A stretch of DNA of 64,000 bases, from NCBI GenBank assembly GCA_947488755.1, contig CANLAD010000001.1, positions 1,130,247-1,194,246 of the forward strand, written 5' to 3'. The number at the start of each line of letters is the position of its first letter. Position 1 is the first letter of the stretch. The position numbers and the translations under genes were made by a program. This stretch comes from an uncultured Erythrobacter sp. GTDB taxonomy: Bacteria; Pseudomonadota; Alphaproteobacteria; Sphingomonadales; Sphingomonadaceae. Positions 36,357-43,276 of this stretch are shown here, one piece after another. A model generated the notes under the pieces. The model was not told the DNA's origin. It searched no databases and was given only the letters and a program-made list of their open reading frames with translations.

Positions 36357-36776
36357 ATGAGAGGAGAATGCGCGTGCGGAGCGGTCAAGGTCATGATCAA
36401 TCCGAAGCCTGACTTCATTCATGACTGCAATTGCTCGCTGTGCCGCAAGGTCGGCGCCGCATGGGGCTACTTCCCCTCCGCAAGAGTGAGCGCCGAAGGC
36501 GCAACTCATCCCTACAGCCGGACCGACAAAGGCACGCCCGCGGTCGAAGTGCATTCGTGTCCGACATGCGGCTCGACCACGCATTTTGCGCTCACCGAGA
36601 GCTTCAAGGCGGACAACCCAGACGCCGATCAGATGGGCGTCAATATGCGGCTGTTTGAGCCCGAACAGCTCGGCGGGATCGAAGTGCGCTATCCCGATGG
36701 GCGCGCCTGGAGCGGCGAAGGCGCGTTCGTTTATCGAGCCCCGTCTCTGGTAATTGGCGAAAGCGCGCCCTGGTAG
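36357..36776 (+). CDS. GFA-family zinc-binding protein
   Basis: A 139-residue protein of the glutathione-dependent formaldehyde-activating enzyme (GFA) fold. The zinc-binding cysteines are all present: CxC in MRGECACGAVKV, CNCSLCRKVG (CxxC with the preceding Cys) and CPTCGS. Family members bind two zinc ions; many have no glutathione-formaldehyde activity, so the substrate is unknown. It stands alone on the plus strand between backbone and thiamin-related genes and is probably an accessory gene. Confidence 0.85.
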   Translation: MRGECACGAVKVMINPKPDFIHDCNCSLCRKVGAAWGYFPSARVSAEGATHPYSRTDKGTPAVEVHSCPTCGSTTHFALTESFKADNPDADQMGVNMRLFEPEQLGGIEVRYPDGRAWSGEGAFVYRAPSLVIGESAPW

Positions 36777-36854
36777 GCAAAGCAATCGCGAGACTTGATG
36801 TTGGCTCGGCGTTGGCGGTTGGTGCCAACGAGGTGGCGCGCACCAGCCATGCGA

Positions 36855-37184
36855 TCATAGCAATTGCGCGCACCGCGCGCGCTCATTCTCCACCAGGTCT
36901 TGCGCGTCCGCTCCCATATCGGAACCATCATAAAAACCCAGCTCGCGCATCATCATGAAGAAGCCCGGTGCGGGCAATCCCGCTCGGGCTTTCGAGACCA
37001 CAAAGCTGGCGAGCTGCGGCTCATCCTTTGCCGCCTGATCACGCATTAAGTCCTCGAGCAAAAGCCCGGTGCGGTGGATCGTATGCGGGGGTTGAAGCGC
37101 AAGCTGCTTTGCAAGCTTCGCATAGGTCAGTGTGCGGCCATTGCGCGCTGCTGACAAAAGAACGCTGCGAAGGATATCGCGCAT
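36855..37184 (-). CDS. Hypothetical protein coupled to tenA
   Basis: A 109-residue soluble protein, MRDILRSVLLSAARNGRTLTYAKLAKQL at the N-terminus with a winged-helix look and PAPGFFMMMRELGFYDG near residue 75. The ATG at 37184 shares a base with the TenA stop (TGATG), so the two are translated together, which fixes the start against the much longer frame that runs into tenA. I do not recognise a function. The coupling suggests a link with thiamin-precursor salvage or with the control of TenA. Confidence 0.55.
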   Translation of the reverse strand: MRDILRSVLLSAARNGRTLTYAKLAKQLALQPPHTIHRTGLLLEDLMRDQAAKDEPQLASFVVSKARAGLPAPGFFMMMRELGFYDGSDMGADAQDLVENERARCAQLL

Positions 37185-37849
37185 CACACAGGCCAGGTTT
37201 CCAGACGATAGGCGCTGTCCCATAACATCCATTCGAGCTGCGCCGAACGCCGATAGGCGTGGTGCATGCGCTTGAGGCTGCGCGCCGAGCATTCGGCGGC
37301 TACCTCGTCGAGGGTCGCAATGACTGCATCGACGGCTTCGGCGAAATCTTCGCCCGCATAGGTTTCGATCCAGGCGCTGTAGGGGTTGCCAGGGTGTGCA
37401 TTCGCATGGATGGCAGTGCAGACTTCGCGATAGATCCAGAAACACGGCAGAAGGGCAGCCAGCCCGACTTCAAAGGACTCCTGCGCGCAGGTGGCTTTGA
37501 GGTAGCTTACATAGTGATTGCAGGCCGGGCTGAGTTCGGTCGTCGCAAATTGATCAGGCGTGACCCCGAAGCGCTCGAAATACTCGGCGTGAAGCTCGCG
37601 TTCGACAATGATCGCAACCTCGGCGGCCTTGGCGAACTGCACCACTTGATTGGCATTCCAGCCCTTGGCGCCAACCAGCGACAGACTGCGCGCAAAACCT
37701 TCAAGGTAATGCGCGTCCTGAATCATGTAATGCCGGAACTTCTCTGTCGACAACGATCCTTCTGCGAGCTCGCGGTTGAACGGCATGTCGCGGGTGGTCT
37801 CGAAGAGCGGGAGACTGGACGCCCAAAGCTCTTGACTGAAGCGGTTCAA
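37184..37849 (-). CDS. tenA: TenA/thiaminase II family protein
   Basis: A 221-residue all-helical enzyme of the TenA family, which hydrolyses aminopyrimidine thiamin breakdown products or thiamin. Family blocks seen are YMIQDAHYLEGFARSLSLVGAK (about residue 42), the Cys-containing PACNHYVSYLKAT (active-site Cys region) and LLPCFWIYREV. I chose TTG at 37849, seven bases after AAAGGA, because it gives the normal family length; a start at 37927 adds 26 atypical residues. No other thiamin genes are in the window. Confidence 0.8.
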   Translation of the reverse strand: MNRFSQELWASSLPLFETTRDMPFNRELAEGSLSTEKFRHYMIQDAHYLEGFARSLSLVGAKGWNANQVVQFAKAAEVAIIVERELHAEYFERFGVTPDQFATTELSPACNHYVSYLKATCAQESFEVGLAALLPCFWIYREVCTAIHANAHPGNPYSAWIETYAGEDFAEAVDAVIATLDEVAAECSARSLKRMHHAYRRSAQLEWMLWDSAYRLETWPV

Positions 37850-38001
37850 AGTATGGTCCTTTGCTTTCCAGTGGGTCGGTCTAGGGGGCACCTGTGGTTT
37901 AACGACGCGGCGCAGACCAAGCGACACCTGATTGCGCTTTCAAAGTGACTCTCCAAATCCAAGACCGAACCATGAGACCGCATTGGTGGCCTGCAGTAGA
38001 C

Positions 38002-38056
38002 TGTAACGCGAAGCATTACAAAATACTTGACGCCATCTGTAACCCATGGCATTACG
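38002..38056. promoter_or_regulatory. HigBA operator pair overlapping the promoter
   Basis: Two 19-base dyads, TGTAACGCgaaGCATTACA (38002-38020) and TGTAACCCatgGCATTACG (38038-38056), share the half-site TGTAAYGC and are 36 bases apart. A -35-like TTGACG lies at 38027-38032, and the second dyad covers the expected -10 region. This is the usual design for autorepression by the toxin-antitoxin complex. Confidence 0.75.
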
Positions 38057-38062
38057 AAAGCC

Positions 38063-38344
38063 GTGGAAATTGAGAGCATTCGGCACAAGGCTTTGCGGCG
38101 GTTTGCCGAAACCGGCAAAGCCAAAGGCGTGATCGAGCCGGACAGAATTCGACGGATGCTGGCCTTTGTGGCGGCGGCCGAGAGCAAGGCAGATTTAGCG
38201 ACGCCGCCGAATTTCGGGCTCCACGCCTTGAGCGGTGATCGCGAAGGCACTTTTGCCATGACCGTCACCAAGAATTGGCGACTGACATTCACCATGATCG
38301 ACGAAGCGACCATCGCCGATCTCGACCTAGAGGATTATCACTGA
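38063..38344 (+). CDS. higB: HigB-type toxin (RelE/ParE superfamily mRNA interferase)
   Basis: A 93-residue basic protein of the HigB family, which cleaves mRNA at the ribosome. The sequence SIRHKALRRFAETGKAKGV, the LHALSGDREGTFAMTVTKNWRLTF block and DLDLEDYH end match family features. I prefer GTG at 38063 because homology begins at that codon; TTG at 38027 would add residues encoded by the operator. No ribosome site precedes the GTG, and the predicted transcription start is close to it, so the mRNA may be leaderless. The antitoxin gene overlaps the stop (TGATG). Confidence 0.85.
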   Translation: MEIESIRHKALRRFAETGKAKGVIEPDRIRRMLAFVAAAESKADLATPPNFGLHALSGDREGTFAMTVTKNWRLTFTMIDEATIADLDLEDYH

Positions 38345-38646
38345 TGGCGATTCAGCTACATGAAAGCTTCGCAATCCATCCGGGACCTTTCCTGTTTGAG
38401 GAAGTGATCAAGCCCTACGGCATGAGTGTTACCGCGACGGCCGAGCATCTTGGGGTAAGCCGCCCGCCTTTGAGCCGGGTTCTCAATGGTCGGGCTGCTT
38501 TGTCGGCCAAGCTTGCACTGCGCTTCGAACGTGCCTTCGGTGTCCCTGCGGCGACACTGCTCCGCATGCAGGCGCGCCACGATCTAGCCCGCGCCAAGGA
38601 CAACGACGAAACGTTCGACATCAAACGCCTGCCGGAGCCAGCTTAA
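38344..38646 (+). CDS. higA: HigA-type antitoxin (XRE family)
   Basis: A 100-residue antitoxin with a Cro/CI helix-turn-helix (GMSVTATAEHLGVSRPPLSRVLNGRAALSAKLALRFERAFG) and a short C-terminal tail. The N-terminal HPGPFLFEEVIKPYGMS is typical of the HigA group in which the toxin gene comes first. The ATG at 38344 overlaps the higB stop by one base. It neutralises HigB and, with it, represses the operon at the two dyads upstream. The pair probably stabilises the mobile element. Confidence 0.9.
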   Translation: MAIQLHESFAIHPGPFLFEEVIKPYGMSVTATAEHLGVSRPPLSRVLNGRAALSAKLALRFERAFGVPAATLLRMQARHDLARAKDNDETFDIKRLPEPA

Positions 38647-38742
38647 GCGCGAGAGTCGCCGGTCAGGCTGGAATTCGCCAATCTCGCGCACGGGCTGCGC
38701 GAAGCCTTTATCAAAGGCCGCCGAGATGCTCCGCGGCAACGA

Positions 38743-39324
38743 TTAGCCGTTGGTTCTAATAAGAGGTTCGAGCAGTCGCTGCGCACGCGCCGAACCATAG
38801 TCGCGGACCGCGCGGGAGAGACGCACTGCGTCCATCTCTTCCGCGCGCGCCAGCGCGCGAGGGACGAGTTCTGCCTGGTTTTCGGCCAGCCTGTCCGCAT
38901 TGTGCAGAAGATCGACGAGCAGAACCTCGGTCGTGAGCTTGCGCGGAACAGACGGCCGCATCCTGAAATCAAATGTGCGACTGCCGAGCTTGAAGCGGCC
39001 ATGCCGTTTGTGATTATAGACCACCGGTTCGTTGTAGAGCTGTGTCGTGCCAACGCCCAAACCATTAAAGGCATTGGGCGAAACCACGAGAAAGCGATCA
39101 TCGCCAAGAAACGTCTCGACCAGCTTCTCATCTGATGCAGGCGCTTTGCCAAAGCGCGTTTTACGCGGGACCATATAGACACCGCGCGATACCTTCGTGA
39201 GCCGTCCTTCATCGACCAACTCGCGCAAATGCCGGTCAACGGCTTTGGTTAGACGCGCAAGGTCCTTGCGCCGATAGACCTGTCCGGGCCGCAGATGCTG
39301 GTCGAGTTTGGTGCGCGCGTTCAT
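38743..39324 (-). CDS. AbiEi/DUF6088-like antitoxin without a visible partner
   Basis: A 193-residue protein with an N-terminal winged helix (VYRRKDLARLTKAVDRHLRELVDEGRLTKVSRGVYMVP) and a C-terminal domain of the DUF6088/AbiEi type (LVVSPNAFNGLGVGTTQLYNEPVVYNHKRHGRFKLG). In type IV toxin-antitoxin pairs such proteins repress their operon and counteract an AbiEii nucleotidyltransferase encoded just downstream. Here only 96 bases separate it from the convergent higA gene, so no toxin gene can follow. It is either an orphan or a remnant of a decayed system. Confidence 0.75.
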   Translation of the reverse strand: MNARTKLDQHLRPGQVYRRKDLARLTKAVDRHLRELVDEGRLTKVSRGVYMVPRKTRFGKAPASDEKLVETFLGDDRFLVVSPNAFNGLGVGTTQLYNEPVVYNHKRHGRFKLGSRTFDFRMRPSVPRKLTTEVLLVDLLHNADRLAENQAELVPRALARAEEMDAVRLSRAVRDYGSARAQRLLEPLIRTNG

Positions 39325-39410
39325 GGTTCCGCCTCCGAAGTAGTTCTAACATCCGTCATCGCTCCATGCAGGATTTCTTATTAACGTTTCATGCAAATGC
39401 CAGTAGCAAC

Positions 39411-39445
39411 AAAAAGGCCCGCCTCGCTTGCGCGAAACGGGCCTT
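39411..39445 (-). terminator. Rho-independent terminator of the DUF736 gene
   Basis: On the minus strand AAGGCCCG and CGGGCCTT form a perfect eight-base-pair stem, with an inner TCGC/GCGA stem and a TTGC-type loop, ending in five T residues. It lies 44 bases after the DUF736 stop. Confidence 0.85.
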
Positions 39446-39488
39446 CCAAGGTGCCGGCGCGGGAGGAACGCCGGCCGGGGGATGCGGT

Positions 39489-39956
39489 TCAGGCAGCCTG
39501 TTGCTGCTCAGCACCGTAAGTGCTTTCGCCCAGGCCATCGCCTGCGGGGCGCTGCTCTTGCTCGCCCTCTTCGTCAAAGCCGGGCAGCGACGGAAGCGCG
39601 CTTTCGTCATTGGTCGCGGTCGGCAGGCTGCGCTTGGCTTTCGGACGCCGCCAGGCGATGTTGTAACTGCCATCGTCCTGGTTGAAGAGCGCGATGTCGA
39701 GCGGCTTGTCGAGGCTGGGATCATCGATCCGGCCCGACAGGAACATCTCGCCGGTTTCGTTCGATGCGTACTCCCACAGCGCGCCGACCTTCACCCAGCT
39801 GCGGCGGTCAGCCGAGAGCGCCATGACGTCGTAAGCGGGTGCCTTGTCGTTGTTCGAGGTGAACTCGCGCAGGGCCACGGTCGCCGTGAATGCGAGAGTG
39901 GTGATGCGACCGACGAAAATGCCCTCTTCGTTGGTCTTCAGATTGCCGATATTCAT
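39489..39956 (-). CDS. DUF736 protein
   Basis: A 155-residue protein whose first 110 residues are the DUF736 domain (MNIGNLKTNEEGIFVGRITTL...ALWEYASNETGEMFLSGRIDDPSLDKPLDIALF), a small beta-rich fold of unknown function found on alphaproteobacterial plasmids and ICEs. The tail is Gln/Glu-rich and probably disordered. The start is clear: AAGGAGACGTTTCA precedes the ATG. The monocistronic gene has a classical terminator. DUF736 genes are usually well expressed and near oriT-proximal backbone genes. Confidence 0.9.
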   Translation of the reverse strand: MNIGNLKTNEEGIFVGRITTLAFTATVALREFTSNNDKAPAYDVMALSADRRSWVKVGALWEYASNETGEMFLSGRIDDPSLDKPLDIALFNQDDGSYNIAWRRPKAKRSLPTATNDESALPSLPGFDEEGEQEQRPAGDGLGESTYGAEQQQAA

Positions 39957-40119
39957 TGAAACGTCTCCTTGGTTCGTCCGAGCCCACTGCCCGGACCACT
40001 GTCTTTCATCCCCCTCCCCACCCGGGCCGCCCGGCCCGGCAGCGCGCGCTCGCCCGCGCGCCATCCGTGGACCTGAAGCGGCAGCGCAGGGTCTGCGTGG
40101 TTCTTGTTGGGGAAGCAGG

Positions 40120-40758
40120 TCACGTGATCCGCTTGGTTGGTCGGAACTCCTCGGGCATTTCGATGAGCTCGTGCGTGTGGTCCTCGAGACAGAAGGCCTC
40201 GCCGCGCTCCGCATAGGCGTGCTTGTCAACGAGTGCGTAGCGGCGCTCTTCGCTGTAACTCGCGTTGCCGAGGTGATCGACGGACAGGACCTTGCAGGCG
40301 ACGACACCCGTCTTACCTTCCAGCACCCAATCCGCCCAATCGCCCCAGGCGGCGGTGACGCAATGCTTGCCGATTGCGGCAAGGTAGGCCGCGCGCTGGC
40401 GCAGCACGCGCGACGCGTTCTCGAGCACGGCCTCGCCGGTGAAGGCTTCATAGCGGTCGGGATGCCAGCAGCGCACCGTATCGACAGCGAGCTGAAGCCA
40501 GGAGGCGCGATCAGGCCGTGCGACTTCGAACTCGCCGCGGAACGCGAGCACGGGCAATGCCCAGTCGCAGTCTTCCTCGTAACTGGCTGTGCCGAGCCGG
40601 AGGGCTTCGGGCATGGCCGCCTGTCGGGGTGCCGACAGCATTATCCCGCCATGCGAAGCGGTGGTCACCACCCAGACGCCGGGGAGGAACTCTTCGGCCA
40701 TCTGGATAGGCCCCCAGATCGAGTTCGTGGGTCTGGGTGAGGATGCGAAGCAGGTCAT
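40120..40758 (-). CDS. DUF7007-like backbone protein
   Basis: A 212-residue soluble protein (IWGPIQMAEEFLPGVWVVTTASHGGIMLSAPRQAAMPEALRLG...YEEDCDWALPVLAF) matching a family of plasmid and island proteins now called DUF7007. The sequence looks like an alpha/beta fold with no recognised catalytic motif; a conserved HGG...L and YEEDCDWA pattern is the signature. The ATG is preceded by AAGGAGATTACGTC. It lies 39 bases downstream of the DUF1173 gene and probably shares its transcript, though a purine-rich leader between them may drive it separately. Confidence 0.75.
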   Translation of the reverse strand: MTCFASSPRPTNSIWGPIQMAEEFLPGVWVVTTASHGGIMLSAPRQAAMPEALRLGTASYEEDCDWALPVLAFRGEFEVARPDRASWLQLAVDTVRCWHPDRYEAFTGEAVLENASRVLRQRAAYLAAIGKHCVTAAWGDWADWVLEGKTGVVACKVLSVDHLGNASYSEERRYALVDKHAYAERGEAFCLEDHTHELIEMPEEFRPTKRIT

Positions 40759-40782
40759 GACGTAATCTCCTTACGTCCATGC

Positions 40783-40799
40783 CCCTCCCCCTTCTCTTT
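40783..40799 (-). repeat. Purine-rich leader repeat, copy A
   Basis: The 17-mer CCCTCCCCCTTCTCTTT (minus strand AAAGAGAAGGGGGAGGG) occurs here and identically at 54961-54977. Here it overlaps the last bases of the DUF1173 gene and lies 24 bases before the ATG of the DUF7007 gene. See copy B. Confidence 0.85.
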
Positions 40800-42090
40800 A
40801 GCCGATCATGGCCTCGAGACGGGCGAGCAGCCCGTCGCCTGTAAGCTCGTCTGGCGTGATGCTGAGCACAGGTGCGAATTCGGCGATGCGCTGTCGCTCT
40901 TGGGAATGCGCTTCGCGGCCTTCCGGCGTATCGTCATCGATCAGCTGAAGCGCGAACTGGTCGTCTTCGCCGGTGCTGTAATCGCGAAAGGCAATGATAG
41001 CCTCCGGCCTCACGAACCCTTTGTCAGTGAGAATATCGAACAGCGGCCTTTTTGTCGCGATTGCGACGCGCCTGGCGCGCATCAGATATTGGAACCGCGT
41101 GAGCAGCTCGAACAGCCGCCGCTCGGAGGCGCGTTCTACCGGTACGAACTGGTTGCCCTTGAAGATCGGCTGCGCATAGGCGCGCAACGCGAGATAGCCC
41201 TCGCGCTTGGAATGCTCGCCGATCACGGCGAGCGCCAGATAGGGGCCGCCTGCCCCGCCGTCACTTGCACCCGCTCCAGCGTGTTGGATGCGGTTGCGGA
41301 TGGCGACATCGCCAAGGCCTGTGGTCAGATTGTTTGACCGCACCGCGCTCGCTTCGAGCAATAGGAAGGCCTGCGGCGCGTAGCCGACTGGCCAGTCCTT
41401 CGCAGCCTTCCGCAGCCGAGCATGGATGCGAGTGCGCTCATAGTCGACCGCATTGGTGTAGAGATGCGAAGCGAGCGGTATGCCGGGCGCGATCTCGAAG
41501 CGCCGCGCAGCCTCGCGCAAGCGGGCAAGTTGCTTCGCGATGCCGAACACCGGTCTGCCTTCACTAGGCAGGCTCTCGATCACATTGGCGCCCGTGGCCT
41601 CGATCAGCATCCACAAGAGCTTGCCGAGCCTCGGAATGGTGACACCGCGGCGGCGATCATCAGGCTCCGCTTCGTCGGGCTTGGTCGCCAGCTTCTCGGG
41701 CGCATCCTTATGCGCGTTGAACAGCCCGCGCGGATAGTCGATCTCGAAATGCGCACCATCGGGTTTCTCGCGGATGCGGTCGGGCGCCTGCGGCAAAAAG
41801 AACGGGCAATCGCGTCGGTGCTGCGGCCTGCCGGTGAGGCGCCTCAGATAGTAGGTTTCTTGCGAGCTGAGATAGGCAGGGCTCAGCAGCGGCGGCGCGT
41901 CGGCTTCGCCCAGGCAATCGCAGGCAAGCCATTTGCCGTTCTCGCGCGTGGTGACGACCAGAGAGACCGAAGCCCGGTGATCGGCCTCACTGCCCCGCCC
42001 CAAATACCAGCGCACCAGGCCTTCCCGCAGATTGGCGGGAACCTCGACGCGGGCCGTCAGGCCACTCGTATCCTTAGGGACGAGCCACAT
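40798..42090 (-). CDS. DUF1173 protein
   Basis: A 430-residue protein of the DUF1173 family, found on alphaproteobacterial mobile elements. The N-terminal 120 residues contain a possible metal site (CDCLGEADAPP, then HRRDCPFFLP), followed by a mixed alpha/beta domain. No enzymatic motif was recognised. It is the last backbone gene before the LysR-controlled cargo cluster, and its upstream flank (42091-42275) has no gene, so the cargo boundary may lie there. Confidence 0.85.
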   Translation of the reverse strand: MWLVPKDTSGLTARVEVPANLREGLVRWYLGRGSEADHRASVSLVVTTRENGKWLACDCLGEADAPPLLSPAYLSSQETYYLRRLTGRPQHRRDCPFFLPQAPDRIREKPDGAHFEIDYPRGLFNAHKDAPEKLATKPDEAEPDDRRRGVTIPRLGKLLWMLIEATGANVIESLPSEGRPVFGIAKQLARLREAARRFEIAPGIPLASHLYTNAVDYERTRIHARLRKAAKDWPVGYAPQAFLLLEASAVRSNNLTTGLGDVAIRNRIQHAGAGASDGGAGGPYLALAVIGEHSKREGYLALRAYAQPIFKGNQFVPVERASERRLFELLTRFQYLMRARRVAIATKRPLFDILTDKGFVRPEAIIAFRDYSTGEDDQFALQLIDDDTPEGREAHSQERQRIAEFAPVLSITPDELTGDGLLARLEAMIG

Positions 42091-42275
42091 GCCTCAAACA
42101 ATTGCGTTCGAGCCATTCGATGGCAAGACCGTAGTTCCTGTTGGATTCTGGCCTTCACTTCCAAGTTCAGGCATCGATCATTGGCGTAATCTGGGCCGAT
42201 CGCGGACCGTCTGTTGTTGGGTAAGGAAAGCTTGAAACGGAGCCTGTTACGAGAGCAAGATAGATTAGCAATAAA

Positions 42276-43178
42276 TCAAAGCGAATGGCGAATGCGATTG
42301 CGCAGGAACCGTAAGACTTTCTGAATCTGCGGATTGCCAAGATACGTCCGCGGATAGACCGCGAGCAGCGTGAGCGAGGGCGGCGCATGGTTCGGCAGAA
42401 CGTGCTCGAGCCGGCCATCGGCAATTTCCGACCGGACCCGCACCCTCGGGAGGATTGCCAGGCCGCGCCCGGCAACGGCGAAGTGGCGCATCGCAATGCC
42501 GCTGTTGAAGCGGGCGCGCAGCGCGACGTCGACGGTCTCCTTCTTCTCGCTGTGCGTGAACTCCCATTTGCTGGGGATCCAGTCGTGTACCGAGGGTTGG
42601 AACATATAACCAAGGCACGCATGCGCCCGCAGGTCTGCGGGGCAGGTCGGGTGCCCGGCTCGCTTGAGATATTCGGGCGCGGCATACAGACCGCATTCCA
42701 CCACCGCGATCTCCTCAACCTTCAGCTTGCTGTGGACGATGCGACGAAAATGGATTGCCATGTCGAAGCCGCGATCGAGCGGGTCGACCAGATCGTTGCC
42801 GACCGATAGGCTGATATCGGCTCCGTTGTTCTCCCGGCAGTATTCGGCGAGCACCTGCGCGACCTCGACCGCGCCCACATCGGTCGTGCTCGCGATTCTG
42901 AGCGGTTCCGCGACAGGCGTGTCCGCGCCGATCGCTTTTTCAAGAGTGCGCATGTGCGCCGCGGTCTTGCGAAACTCGCTGTAAATTCGGCGACCCGCGG
43001 CGGTTGAAGAAACCTTGCGCGTCGAGCGAGCGATAAGAGGTTCGCCCACCAGATGTTCGAGCTGGGCGAGCCGTTCGGAAACGGTGGACTTGGAAAGATC
43101 GAGGGCACGAGCGGCATGTGAAATGCTTCCCGTTTCAACGATTTTTATAAAAGCCTCCAGACATTTGAACCTATCCAT
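42276..43178 (-). CDS. LysR-type transcriptional regulator of the catabolic cluster
   Basis: A 300-residue LysR regulator with an N-terminal winged helix (FKCLEAFIKIVETGSISHAARALDLSKSTVSERLAQLEHLVG, residues 4-45) and a C-terminal effector domain (about 90-295). It is divergent from the TonB-dependent receptor gene with 98 bases between, the standard layout for LysR control of the neighbouring operon. The effector is presumably the compound imported and degraded by the cluster. The helix-turn-helix arrangement places it in the CrgA-like subgroup that often represses. Confidence 0.88.
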   Translation of the reverse strand: MDRFKCLEAFIKIVETGSISHAARALDLSKSTVSERLAQLEHLVGEPLIARSTRKVSSTAAGRRIYSEFRKTAAHMRTLEKAIGADTPVAEPLRIASTTDVGAVEVAQVLAEYCRENNGADISLSVGNDLVDPLDRGFDMAIHFRRIVHSKLKVEEIAVVECGLYAAPEYLKRAGHPTCPADLRAHACLGYMFQPSVHDWIPSKWEFTHSEKKETVDVALRARFNSGIAMRHFAVAGRGLAILPRVRVRSEIADGRLEHVLPNHAPPSLTLLAVYPRTYLGNPQIQKVLRFLRNRIRHSL

Positions 43179-43276
43179 CGTATTGTCCTGTTTTTCCGAA
43201 CGGTTGGTTCTGTATATCGGACTTTCAAAACGCGCGCCATTGCCCTTACCATCGGACGATCATGGGGAGGTTCTGA

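Noticed and set aside
38643-38742. A remnant AbiEii toxin after the AbiEi-like gene
   Set aside because: The 96 bases before the higA stop, in all frames, contain no nucleotidyltransferase motif.
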